A stretch of DNA of 20,243 bases from Nocardiopsaceae bacterium (GTDB lineage: Bacteria > Actinomycetota > Actinomycetes > Streptosporangiales > Streptosporangiaceae), in the NCBI GenBank assembly GCA_031254715.1, contig JAIRTY010000061.1, forward strand, positions 1 through 20,243. The letters run 5' to 3'. Shown piece by piece: positions 13,450 through 20,243 of the stretch (position 1 is its first letter; the number at the start of each line of letters is the position of its first letter). A program made the translations under genes and the position numbers. The notes under the pieces are model-generated. The model saw only the letters and a program-made list of their open reading frames with translations. It was not told the DNA's origin and did no database searches.

Positions 13450-14832
13450 ATGTCCTCCCCCTCCCCGGCTGCCCCGGCCAGTCCGGCCAGTCAGGAACTC
13501 CGCGCCCACCGGCTGCGAGCCATCGTCGCCAGCACGGTGGGCACCACCATCGAGTGGTACGACTTCTTCCTGTACGGGACCGCCTCGGCGCTGGTGTTCC
13601 CGGCCGTGTTCTTCCCGGGCAGCAGCGCCGTGAACGGCATCCTGCTGTCGTTCGCCACCCAGGCCGTCGGGTTCGGGGCCCGGCCGGTCGGAGCGATCAT
13701 CTTCGGCCACTACGGCGACCGGATCGGCCGCAAGGGGACCCTGATCGCGACTCTGCTGCTGATGGGGATCGCCACCGCCCTGATGGGCGTGCTGCCGAGC
13801 TACGCCGCGATCGGGATCGGGGCCCCGATCCTGCTGGTGGTACTGCGCATCCTGCAGGGAATCGGCGTCGGCGGCGAGTGGGGCGGCTCGGTGCTGTTGT
13901 CCATGGAATGGGGCTCGCAGCGGCGCCGCGGCTTCGCTGCCAGCTGGCCGCAGGTCGGCGTGCCCATCGGGCTGCTGCTCTCCACGGGCCTGGTCAAGCT
14001 GTTCAGCGCCGTCGCCGGCGACAGCTTCAACACCTGGGGCTGGCGGATTCCGTTCCTGCTCAGCCTGGTGCTGGTCGTCATCGGCCTGTATGTCCGGCTG
14101 CGGGTGCGGGAGAGCCCGGCGTTCAGCCAGGTCAGGCGCCAGAACGCGGTCATCAAGCTGCCGGTGATGCAGGTGCTGAAGGAGCAGCCGCGCGAGATCA
14201 TCACCTCCGCCTTCGTCCGGCTGTCTGAGCAGGCGCCGTTCTACATCTTCGTCACGTTCGTGCTCGCCTACGGCACCGACCACCTCGGGATGTCGAAGGA
14301 CTCGCTGCTGAACGACACGCTGGTCGCGGCCGCGATCGGCCTGGTCAGCGTGCCGTTGTTCGGGTTCATCTCGGACCTGATCGGGCGGCGGCTGATGTAC
14401 GGGATCGGCATCGTGTGCATGGCCCTGTTCGCATTCCCCTACTACGGCCTGCTCAACACGAAGACCGCCGGGCTGGCGCTGCTCGCCATTGTGGTCTCGC
14501 TGATCTTCCACGACATGCAGTACGGGCCGCAGGCGGCGCTGATCGCCGAGAGCTTCGGCCCCGCCACCCGCTACAGCGGCGCCGGGATCGGTTACCAGCT
14601 CGCCTCGGTCATCGCGGGCGGGCCGGCACCGCTGATCGCCGCCGCGATCCTGGCCGCGACCGGGTCCAGCACCTGGATCAGCGTCTACCTCATCGGCTGC
14701 TGTGTGCTGGCGCTGGGAGCGCTACTGCTCATGCCGCGCCGGGACACCACGGCGGCACCGTCCACGTTCGACGAGGCGGTGGAGCGCGGCGCGATCGCCG
14801 AGGAGGCGGCGCCCGAGACCGCAGGCGCCTAA
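13450..14832 (+). CDS. MFS transporter, metabolite:H+ symporter (MHS) family
   Basis: A 460-residue inner-membrane transporter with about 12 membrane segments. The MHS subfamily (KgtP, ProP, ShiA relatives, usually proton symporters of organic acids or osmolytes) is indicated by IEWYDFFLYGTASALVF (34-50), the cytoplasmic loop motif GHYGDRIGRKGTL (86-98), RILQGIGVGGEWGGSVLLSMEW, and RVRESPAFSQV in the central loop. GAGGAG lies 6 bases before the ATG. The substrate cannot be inferred. It follows the arabinan transporter operon on the same strand but is separated by a hairpin and has its own upstream region. The convergent VOC gene lies beyond a strong bidirectional hairpin. Confidence 0.92.
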   Translation: MSSPSPAAPASPASQELRAHRLRAIVASTVGTTIEWYDFFLYGTASALVFPAVFFPGSSAVNGILLSFATQAVGFGARPVGAIIFGHYGDRIGRKGTLIATLLLMGIATALMGVLPSYAAIGIGAPILLVVLRILQGIGVGGEWGGSVLLSMEWGSQRRRGFAASWPQVGVPIGLLLSTGLVKLFSAVAGDSFNTWGWRIPFLLSLVLVVIGLYVRLRVRESPAFSQVRRQNAVIKLPVMQVLKEQPREIITSAFVRLSEQAPFYIFVTFVLAYGTDHLGMSKDSLLNDTLVAAAIGLVSVPLFGFISDLIGRRLMYGIGIVCMALFAFPYYGLLNTKTAGLALLAIVVSLIFHDMQYGPQAALIAESFGPATRYSGAGIGYQLASVIAGGPAPLIAAAILAATGSSTWISVYLIGCCVLALGALLLMPRRDTTAAPSTFDEAVERGAIAEEAAPETAGA

Positions 14833-14849
14833 GCCAAGCCCCCCGCCGC

Positions 14850-14883
14850 CCCGGCCGGGCCCAGCAGCGCGGGCCCGGCCGGG
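14850..14883. terminator. Bidirectional terminator-like hairpin between convergent MFS and VOC genes
   Basis: CCCGGCCGGGCCC (14850-14862) and GGGCCCGGCCGGG (14871-14883) form a perfect 13-bp, all-GC stem with an 8-nt AGCAGCGC loop, starting 18 bases after the MFS stop. Placement between convergent genes suggests it serves both. No T-run is present. Confidence 0.7.
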
Positions 14884-14911
14884 TGCGGCGGGACCCACCG
14901 GGGTGCGGGGG

Positions 14912-14979
14912 TACCTCAGGCGACGAGTTCCGGCAACCGGGGAGCTACCTCAGGCGAGGAGTCCCGGCAGCCGGGGAGC
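14912..14979. repeat. 34-bp tandem direct repeat (two copies) at a convergent gene end
   Basis: Copies at 14912-14945 and 14946-14979 are adjacent and differ at 3 of 34 positions. Each begins TACCTCAGGCGA and ends CCGGGGAGC. They sit between the bidirectional hairpin and the VOC gene stop, so are in untranslated sequence. Possibly a small variable-number repeat. Confidence 0.8.
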
Positions 14980-14983
14980 TCGC

Positions 14984-15502
14984 TCAGTCGAGAATGCGGG
15001 TGCCGTTGAAGATGCCGAGCTCCTCCCGGTAGAGCTCGAGGTGGACGCCGTTCGGGTCGCTGAAGTACATGCTCTCCTCGACGCCACGGTCCGGGCCCAG
15101 GTAGTCAACCCCGGCCTCGTCCAGCTTCCGCTTGGCCGCGTCGTACTGCTCCGGCGAGATGGAGATGGCCAGGTGCTGGAGGCCGCCCATGGTCTCGCTG
15201 AACTGAGGGTGCTCGTGGCCGGGGAAGTCGAAGAATCCCAGCAGGTTATGGTTGCCGATGTCGAAGAAGAAGTGGCTGGAGCCTGCGTAGTCACGGTTCT
15301 CGACCAGCTCCGCCAGCGGGAAGCCGAGGAACTCCTGGTAGAACTCGATGGTCTCGGCGACGTCGCGGCAGATGAACGCGACGTGGTGGACCCCCTGGAC
15401 CGTGGAGGACGGCCGCTGTCCCCGCGGCCGGAGGTACTTCTGCCGCAGCTGCTGCCGGCGCGCCCTGATCTCCTCGAGTACCTTGCCCTGCGGTTGCGGC
15501 AT
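14984..15502 (-). CDS. VOC-family protein (glyoxalase/dioxygenase fold)
   Basis: A 172-residue soluble protein with a charged N-terminal helix of about 30 residues followed by two beta-alpha-beta-beta-beta units of the vicinal oxygen chelate fold. The first contains VHHVAFICRDVAETIEFYQEFLGF (38-61), the second LQHLAISIS (109-117) and the end SDPNGVHLELYRE (148-160). Potential metal ligands are His39 or His40, His110 and Glu156, so it could be a dioxygenase, isomerase, lyase or thiol transferase. The substrate cannot be told from sequence. The ATG is preceded on its strand by AGGAGG at suitable spacing. It is transcribed divergently from the DevR-like gene across a 192-bp gap with no clear shared operator. 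Confidence 0.9.
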   Translation of the reverse strand: MPQPQGKVLEEIRARRQQLRQKYLRPRGQRPSSTVQGVHHVAFICRDVAETIEFYQEFLGFPLAELVENRDYAGSSHFFFDIGNHNLLGFFDFPGHEHPQFSETMGGLQHLAISISPEQYDAAKRKLDEAGVDYLGPDRGVEESMYFSDPNGVHLELYREELGIFNGTRILD

Positions 15503-15694
15503 GGCCCGCCTCCTGGCTGGGTGGCCCGGCCCCGGCCAGGCCCGTTGCTTCCGGTCAGCTCCAGGTTAGCTCCCGCACCCGGCCCGCCCCAGCGGGCCGG
15601 AGGCCCGATGACCAGGAACCGGCTGTGAACACGGTTAAGCTGGGGCGGGAGGGTGCGCACGGGAGCAGGTCCCGCATGAGGGAGCGAGCGCCAG

Positions 15695-16387
15695 ATGACT
15701 GAACCTGCAGCGGACGACGGCAACATCCGGGTGTTCCTGCTTGACGACCACGAGGTCGTCCGCCGCGGCGTGCGCGACCTGCTGGAGGCGGAGCAGGACA
15801 TCACGGTGGTAGGCGAGGCGGGCACGGCCGAGGCCGCGCTGGCCCGGATTCCCGCGCTCAAGCCCCATGTCGCGGTGCTGGATGTGCGGCTGCCGGACGG
15901 CAACGGCGTGGACGTCTGCCGGGAGATCCGGTCGCGGATGCCCGAGGTCGCCTGCCTGATGCTGACCTCGTTCGGCGACGACGAGGCCCTCTTCGACGCC
16001 ATCATGGCCGGGGCGGCGGGCTACGTGCTCAAGCAGATCCGCGGCACCGACCTGGTCGGGGCGGTGCGCACGATCGCCGCTGGCCGGTCCCTGCTCGACC
16101 CCGAGGCGGCCAGCCGGGTGATGCAGCGCATGCGCGAGCAGGCGCAGCGTTCCGACCCGCTGTCGGGCCTCACCGACCAGGAACGGCGGATCCTCGAGCT
16201 GATCGGCGAGGGCCTCACCAACCGGCAGATCGGCGAACGGCTGTTCCTGGCCGAGAAGACCGTCAAGAACTACGTGTCCGCGCTGTTCGCCAAGCTGGGC
16301 ATGGAGCGCCGGGCGCAGGCCGCCGCGTACGCCGCGCGCGTCTTCAACGCCCACGATAATTCCGAACGGACCCAGCACGGCGCCTGA
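15695..16387 (+). CDS. devR: NarL/LuxR-type response regulator, DevR/DosR-like
   Basis: A 230-residue two-component regulator. The receiver domain (11-125) has acidic pocket Asp17/Asp18, phosphoacceptor Asp63 in AVLDVRLPDGNG, Thr91 and Lys113. The DNA-binding LuxR helix-turn-helix is at about 157-218. The block DPLSGLTDQERRILELIGEGLTNRQIGERLF and then LAEKTVKNYVSALFAKLGMERR is very close to mycobacterial DosR; Lys188, Lys191 and Asn192 match DosR residues that contact DNA. GAGGGAG lies upstream of the ATG. A CGGGA-N5-TCCCG inverted repeat sits at 15660-15674, a weak candidate for self-binding. The likely sensor kinase is the tail-to-tail gene 38 bases downstream, and the likely targets carry the DevR-box-like sites near 18281-18355. 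The symbol rests on similarity, not proof of orthology. Confidence 0.93.
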   Translation: MTEPAADDGNIRVFLLDDHEVVRRGVRDLLEAEQDITVVGEAGTAEAALARIPALKPHVAVLDVRLPDGNGVDVCREIRSRMPEVACLMLTSFGDDEALFDAIMAGAAGYVLKQIRGTDLVGAVRTIAAGRSLLDPEAASRVMQRMREQAQRSDPLSGLTDQERRILELIGEGLTNRQIGERLFLAEKTVKNYVSALFAKLGMERRAQAAAYAARVFNAHDNSERTQHGA

Positions 16388-16425
16388 CCTGGCTGGACAG
16401 GGTGTGGTGGCGTACGGGAGGGCCG

Positions 16426-18177
16426 TCAGGGCTGCGGCGCGGGCCGGCGCGGTCTGGCGGCTAAGGCCGGTACCCGCCACTCAATCTCGGTCCCCCCGTA
16501 CGCGGGCTCGCTGACCTGCACCCGGCCTCCCAGCCGGCCGGCCCGTTCGGAAAGGCCGGCGAGCCCGCCCCGGCGGGTACCGGCGCCCATCCCGCGGCCG
16601 TCGTCGCGGACCCGGAGCACGACCTCGTCGCCAGCCTCGACCGTGACCTCGACCCTGCTGGCCGCGGCGTGCCTGGCCGCGTTCGCCAGCGCCTCCCGCA
16701 GCGCGCCCAGCAGCTGCTCCCCCGCGTCCCCGGTCACCCGCTCATCCAGCGGCCCCACCAGCCGCAGCGACGGGGCGAAGCCGAGCGGGGTGGTCATCTC
16801 CGCCACCGCCGCCAGGATCTTCGCGCGCAGCCCGGGCGGCTTGGCGGCGGTGCTCGACTGGAGCGCGAAAATGGCGGAGCGGATCTCCTTGATCGTCTCG
16901 TCCAGCGAGTCCACGGCGGCGCTCATCCGGTCGGCGACGTCGCTCCTGGGCACCAGCGGCAGCGTGCCCTGCAGCGACATGCCGGTCGCGTACAGCCGCT
17001 GGATCACCAGGTCATGCAGGTCGCGGGCGATCCGGTCGCGGTCCTGAAGGACGGCGAGCCGTTCCGCGTCCTCGCGGTGCTCGGCCAGCTCGAGCGCGAT
17101 GGCGGCCTGGACGGCGAAGGTGCCGACCATCTCCGCCACCCGCCCGGGCAGCGGATCTGACCCCCGGCGGCGCCCGACCGTGAACACGCCGCGGACGTCG
17201 CCGGGCGTGCCCAGCGGGGCCAGGATGGCGGGCCCGAGCGGCACCTGCTCCCGTACCAGCGGATTCACCCGCTCGTCGGTACTGAAGTCACCGACCGTCA
17301 CCGGCTCGCCGGTGGCCAGCACCTGCCCGGACAGGGACTCAGCGGCCGGGAACACCAGCCCGCGCGCGGATTCGGCGCCCTCGCCGGCCGCGTGGGCGAT
17401 CAGCAGCCGCTGCCCGTCCGGAGCCGGCACCGCCACCGCCACCAGGTCGGCCCCGGACATCTCCAGCACCTGCGCGGTCACCAGGTCGAGCACCGCGCCA
17501 GGCGTGATGCCGGACAGCAGGTGCCGGGTGATCTCGCCGCTGGCCCGCAGCCACCGCTGCTGGCGGCGGGTCTCCTCCTGCAGCCGGGCGTTGTCGATGG
17601 CGACCCCGGCGGCGGCGGCGAGGGCGGCCAGCAGCGCCTCGTCTCCCTCGTCGAACTCGCCGCCATCGAGCTTCCCGGTCAGGTAAAGGCCGCCGTAGAC
17701 CTCGCCGGCGACTCGCAGCGGCACGCCCAGGAACGGGCGGATGGCCGGCTGCCCGGCCGGGGCCCCCGCCGGGGCGGGCTGCTCGCCGGCGCCTGCCAGC
17801 CGGATCGGGCGCGGGTCCGTGACCAGCCGGCCGAGCACTCCCTGCTGCTCCGGCCAGCGGCCGGCCCTGGCTGTCCCGGCCTCGTCCAGGCCGGCCGGGA
17901 CGAACTCCGCCAGCGGGCCGCCCTCGCCGGGCGCTGCGACGGCGCCGTACCGGGCGCGCCCCAGGGTGACGGCCGCCGCCACGATCTGGTGCAGCAGCGC
18001 CGCCAGGTCCAGGCCCTGCCCGCCCGCCGCCACGGCCGCCAGCACGGCGTAGACCTGGTCCCTGGTAGCCAGGGCCGCCCGCAGCCGGTCCTGGAGCTCG
18101 CCGGGCAGGTCGCCGGGCCGCAACCGGGGATCGGTGGGGCGCGAGCCGGACACTCCCATGGTGGACCCCCCGCACAT
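16426..18177 (-). CDS. GAF-GAF sensor histidine kinase, DevS/DosT-like
   Basis: A 583-residue cytoplasmic kinase with no membrane segment. GAF-A (about 55-205) contains ARYGAVAAPGEGG, FLGVPLRVAGEVYGGLYLTGK and AAAGVAIDNARL. GAF-B covers about 222-368. The HisKA_3 helix carries phosphoacceptor His388 in DRIARDLHDLVIQRLYATGM, and the ATPase domain has the N-box REALANAARHA (Asn499) and DDGRGMGAGTRRGGLAGL. This layout matches DevS/DosT of the mycobacterial hypoxia system. At the segment before FLGVP, where those proteins have the proximal heme histidine (HPPM), this one has Gln143 (QPAI), so heme binding of that type is doubtful. The ATG at 18177 is used; an in-frame ATG at 18159 with a G-rich ribosome site is equally possible. 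It is convergent with the regulator gene. Confidence 0.93.
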   Translation of the reverse strand: MCGGSTMGVSGSRPTDPRLRPGDLPGELQDRLRAALATRDQVYAVLAAVAAGGQGLDLAALLHQIVAAAVTLGRARYGAVAAPGEGGPLAEFVPAGLDEAGTARAGRWPEQQGVLGRLVTDPRPIRLAGAGEQPAPAGAPAGQPAIRPFLGVPLRVAGEVYGGLYLTGKLDGGEFDEGDEALLAALAAAAGVAIDNARLQEETRRQQRWLRASGEITRHLLSGITPGAVLDLVTAQVLEMSGADLVAVAVPAPDGQRLLIAHAAGEGAESARGLVFPAAESLSGQVLATGEPVTVGDFSTDERVNPLVREQVPLGPAILAPLGTPGDVRGVFTVGRRRGSDPLPGRVAEMVGTFAVQAAIALELAEHREDAERLAVLQDRDRIARDLHDLVIQRLYATGMSLQGTLPLVPRSDVADRMSAAVDSLDETIKEIRSAIFALQSSTAAKPPGLRAKILAAVAEMTTPLGFAPSLRLVGPLDERVTGDAGEQLLGALREALANAARHAAASRVEVTVEAGDEVVLRVRDDGRGMGAGTRRGGLAGLSERAGRLGGRVQVSEPAYGGTEIEWRVPALAARPRRPAPQP

Positions 18178-18280
18178 GCTGAGCCCCGCAACGGATGGTC
18201 AGTGAGCCAGCCTAGCCGAGCGCGCTGCGGGCACCCTGATTTCGCCGGGCCAGGACGTGCGGGCGTCCGCACCGAGCGTA

Positions 18281-18360
18281 AGGACCAAAAGTCCGCTCCG
18301 GCAAGGACCGAAGGCCCGCCCGGAGGGCCAAAGGTCCCGCCGGGCCGGGACCTACACCTC
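18281..18360. promoter_or_regulatory. Array of DevR/DosR-box-like palindromes in the kinase/Rv1733c-like intergenic region
   Basis: Three sites resemble the DevR consensus GGGAC-N4-GTCCC: AGGACCAAAAGTCC (18281-18294, GGAC-N5-GTCC), AGGACCGAAGGCCC (18304-18317) and GGGCCAAAGGTCCC (18325-18338). A fourth has only a good left half, GGGACC at 18347. Their centres are about 22, 21 and 22 bp apart, close to two helical turns. The array lies about 104 bp upstream of the kinase start and 68-147 bp upstream of the Rv1733c-like start. No convincing -10 element was identified for either gene. Confidence 0.65.
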
Positions 18361-18427
18361 TGAGCGCCCCTGGGGGTCTGCGCCGAGCATGAAAGTATGG
18401 CGCTACGTCCTCCGGTAGGGGGTGGCG

Positions 18428-19150
18428 ATGAGCGGGTCTGATGATCGCGGCCACCGCGGCAGGCGGCGCCGGGCTCCCGGCCGCTGGGCCGGGCGGCCGC
18501 GGCGCGCCGGCTGGGCGCGGCGCAGTCCCGGCTGGGCCCGGCGCAGTCCCGGCTGGGCCCGGCGCAGTGCCTGCTGGGCCCGGCGGCGGGCAGGCCTGGA
18601 CCGTAACCCGGCGCGGCGGAGGACCGACCGTGCCGAGGCGTGGGCGCGCATCGGGCTCGTCGTTCTCTTCCTGATCGCGGCACCCGTGACCACGATCGGC
18701 GTGGGCCGCTGGAGCGATGCGGTGATGACCGGCCACGCGCGGGCCCGGGCCGCAGCCGAGTATCAGCTGCCGGCGACCCTGCGGACCAGGGCCCCGGGAG
18801 ACTACCCGGCACCGGGCTCGGATATCGCGGGCTGGACGCCGGCCCGGTGGACCGCGCCCGACGGGACGCCCCGGTCCGGCGAGATCGTTGCGCCCGCCGG
18901 CATCCTGGCCGGCCAGACGGTCCGGATCTGGACCGACGTGCGGGGCAACCTGGTGACGCCGCCGCTCGGGCAGGCTCAGATCGCCAGCCGCGCGATCTCA
19001 TTCGCCGCCATGGCGCCGCCGCTGCTGGCACTGGTGCTGCTGGGGATCGGCGGCCTGCTGCACCGCGCGCTGGAGCGGCGGCGGCTGGCCGCCTGGGAAG
19101 CGGCATGGGCCACGGTCGAGCCGCAGTGGACCCGGCGCCTGCGCGGCTAG
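18428..19150 (+). CDS. Rv1733c-family membrane protein
   Basis: A 240-residue protein with two membrane segments (about 74-93, IGLVVLFLIAAPVTTIGVG; and 190-212, ISFAAMAPPLLALVLLGIGG) flanking an extracytoplasmic region of about 95 residues. DRNPARRRTDRAEAW (58-72) just before the first segment, ARWTAPDGTPRSGEIVAPAG (139-158) and VRIWTD match the Rv1733c family of M. tuberculosis, a DosR-regulated latency antigen of unknown function. The start is ATG after TAGGGGG; a GTG six bases earlier is too close to that site. The N-terminus is unusually long and Arg/Trp-rich owing to a 21-nt tandem repeat. A DevR-box-like array lies directly upstream, so control by the nearby regulator is likely. Confidence 0.88.
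   Translation: MSGSDDRGHRGRRRRAPGRWAGRPRRAGWARRSPGWARRSPGWARRSACWARRRAGLDRNPARRRTDRAEAWARIGLVVLFLIAAPVTTIGVGRWSDAVMTGHARARAAAEYQLPATLRTRAPGDYPAPGSDIAGWTPARWTAPDGTPRSGEIVAPAGILAGQTVRIWTDVRGNLVTPPLGQAQIASRAISFAAMAPPLLALVLLGIGGLLHRALERRRLAAWEAAWATVEPQWTRRLRG
18509..18592 (+). repeat. 21-nt tandem repeat within the Rv1733c-like gene
   Basis: Four consecutive 21-nt units start at 18509, 18530, 18551 and 18572. The first three differ by only one or two bases; the fourth is degenerate. They encode GWARRSP, GWARRSP, GWARRSA and CWARRRA, preserving frame. This makes a basic, tryptophan-containing N-terminal segment on the cytoplasmic side of the first membrane helix. Confidence 0.85.
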
Positions 19151-19163
19151 GGCCCGGCCGCGG

Positions 19164-20243
19164 TCAGGAGGGTTCCTGCGGCCCCCGCCGGGCGGGCTCG
19201 CGGCCGGGCGGCTGCCCGGGCCGGGGCTCCGGCGCCAGCGCCGGGATCGGGCACGACTGGGCCTCTCCCGGGCGCACCGTCACCGGCTGGCCGAAGTGCC
19301 GGATCGGCAGCGGCTCGGTGCCCGCCGTCAGCTGGTAGCTTGCCTGCTCCCGGCCGACCTCGACCCGGAGCACCCGGCCCTGCTCGACGAGCGAGAAGGC
19401 CAGCCGCCGCAGCGCGGCGGGCAGCCGGGGCGCGAAGCAGAGGACAGGGCCGGCGCGGCGCATGCCGCCGAACCCCAGCACGACCGCGATCCAGGTGCCA
19501 GCCAGGGCTGCGATGTGCAGCCCGCTGCGGGTGTCGGTGTGCCGGTCGTCCACGTCGACGAGGCACGACTCGGCCAGGTAGTCGTAGGCCAGGTCGAGCT
19601 GGCCGACCTCGGCTGCGATCACCGCCTGGCAGCAGGCTGACAGCGAGGAATCGCGGACCGTCAGCCGCTCGTAATAGGCGAAGTTGCGGGCCTTCTGCTC
19701 GGGGGTGAACTCCTCCGGCAGCAGCATCATGGCGAGCACCAGGTCGGCCTGCTTGACGACCTGCTTGCGGTAGAGGTCGAAGTACGGATAGTGGAGCAGC
19801 AGGGGGTAATCGGCCGCTGTCATCGCCGCGAAGTCCCATTCCTGGTGCTCCGTGAAGCGCTCCGCCTGCGGATGCACGCCCAGCTTCTGATCGTAGGGCA
19901 CCGTCATGGCGTCCGCTGCCGCGAGCCAGCTGGCGGCCTCCTGTTCGGTCACGCCGAGGCGGGCGTGGGCCAGCTCCCGGTGGCGGCGGGCGGATTCCGC
20001 GGCGACCCGCAGGTTCTGCCGGGCCATCAGGTTCGTGTAGACGTTGTTGTCGGCCACGGCGCTGTATTCGTCGGGCCCGGTCACGCCGTCGATCCGGAAC
20101 CGGCCCTGGGCATCGTGATAGCCGAGCGAGTGCCACAGCCGGGCGGTGTTCACCAGCAGGTCGAGCCCGGGACCGGCTTCGAACTCCTGGTCGCCGGTGG
20201 CATGGGCGTAGCGGATGACGGCGTCGGCGATATCCGCGTTGAC
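19164..20243 (-). CDS. Glycoside hydrolase family 65 protein, C-terminal part (5' end outside window)
   Basis: The frame is open to the window edge, giving the last 359 residues of a longer protein. GH65 contains maltose, trehalose and kojibiose phosphorylases and some hydrolases. The visible part carries the (alpha/alpha)6-barrel segment DGVTGPDEYSAVADNNVYTNLMA, whose Glu in GPDEY (codon 20067-20069) is the family's general acid, then QKLGVHPQAERFTEHQEWDF, KQADLVLAMMLLPEEFT, YYERLTVRDSSLSACCQAV and HTDTRSGLHIAALAGTWIAVVLGFGG, ending in a beta-sheet domain and a Pro-rich tail. The region near SGLHIAALAGTW differs from the EGIH-type phosphate site I recall for phosphorylases, so phosphorylase versus hydrolase activity is open. 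Its stop lies 13 bases from the convergent Rv1733c-like stop. Confidence 0.92.
   Translation of the reverse strand, partial: VNADIADAVIRYAHATGDQEFEAGPGLDLLVNTARLWHSLGYHDAQGRFRIDGVTGPDEYSAVADNNVYTNLMARQNLRVAAESARRHRELAHARLGVTEQEAASWLAAADAMTVPYDQKLGVHPQAERFTEHQEWDFAAMTAADYPLLLHYPYFDLYRKQVVKQADLVLAMMLLPEEFTPEQKARNFAYYERLTVRDSSLSACCQAVIAAEVGQLDLAYDYLAESCLVDVDDRHTDTRSGLHIAALAGTWIAVVLGFGGMRRAGPVLCFAPRLPAALRRLAFSLVEQGRVLRVEVGREQASYQLTAGTEPLPIRHFGQPVTVRPGEAQSCPIPALAPEPRPGQPPGREPARRGPQEPS

Noticed and set aside
13147..14511. Minus-strand open frame (454 residues) opposite the permease and MFS genes
   Set aside because: Low-complexity Gln/His/Asp/Arg-rich product with no recognisable fold; antisense shadow of two clear membrane protein genes.
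19147..20136. Second minus-strand frame over the GH65 region
   Set aside because: The neighbouring frame contains the GH65 motifs, including GPDEY, and stays open to the window edge; this one is Arg/Pro/Ala-rich without motifs.

Overview
The window is very GC-rich with strong third-position GC, uses GTG starts and GGAGG-type ribosome sites, and encodes an actinobacterial gene set: CUT1 sugar transporter genes without an ATPase gene, LacI regulators, a DevR/DevS-like pair and an Rv1733c-type protein. It looks like chromosome of a soil actinomycete, possibly Streptosporangiales-like; the genus cannot be fixed from the sequence.

Bases 1-13327 form an arabinan/L-arabinose utilisation locus. A LacI-family regulator cut by the window edge overlaps araB (ribulokinase), followed by araD (ribulose-5-phosphate 4-epimerase), araA (an arabinose isomerase of the divergent fucose/arabinose isomerase type) and a small DUF3052 gene, all on the + strand. 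A secreted GH43 endo-arabinanase then has its own promoter. Next comes a second LacI regulator that overlaps a cytoplasmic GH51 arabinofuranosidase, a lipoprotein sugar-binding protein and two permeases. The logic is: extracellular arabinan is cut to oligosaccharides, these are imported by the ABC system, GH51 releases arabinose inside the cell, and AraA, AraB and AraD convert it to D-xylulose 5-phosphate. A palindromic operator centred on GCGAACGTTCGC lies at the GH43 promoter and twice upstream of the second lacI gene, defining a probable local regulon.

Bases 13450-15502 hold an MHS-type MFS transporter and a convergent VOC-fold protein, separated by a strong bidirectional hairpin and a 34-bp tandem repeat.

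Bases 15695-20243 look like a small DosR/DevR-type stress module: a DevR-like response regulator, a convergent DevS-like GAF-GAF histidine kinase that appears to lack the heme-ligating histidine, a divergent Rv1733c-family membrane protein, and the C-terminal part of a GH65 glycosidase/phosphorylase. The gap between the kinase and the Rv1733c-like gene carries three DevR-box-like palindromes plus a half-site, with centres 21-23 bp apart.

The most interesting non-gene structures are the phased DevR-box array, the operator set, a palindromic insertion that appears to have split an overlapping araB/araD stop-start junction, a second long palindrome between araD and araA, and a terminator-like stem-loop between the binding-protein and permease genes. 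No RNA genes, CRISPR arrays, transposase genes or phage genes were seen.
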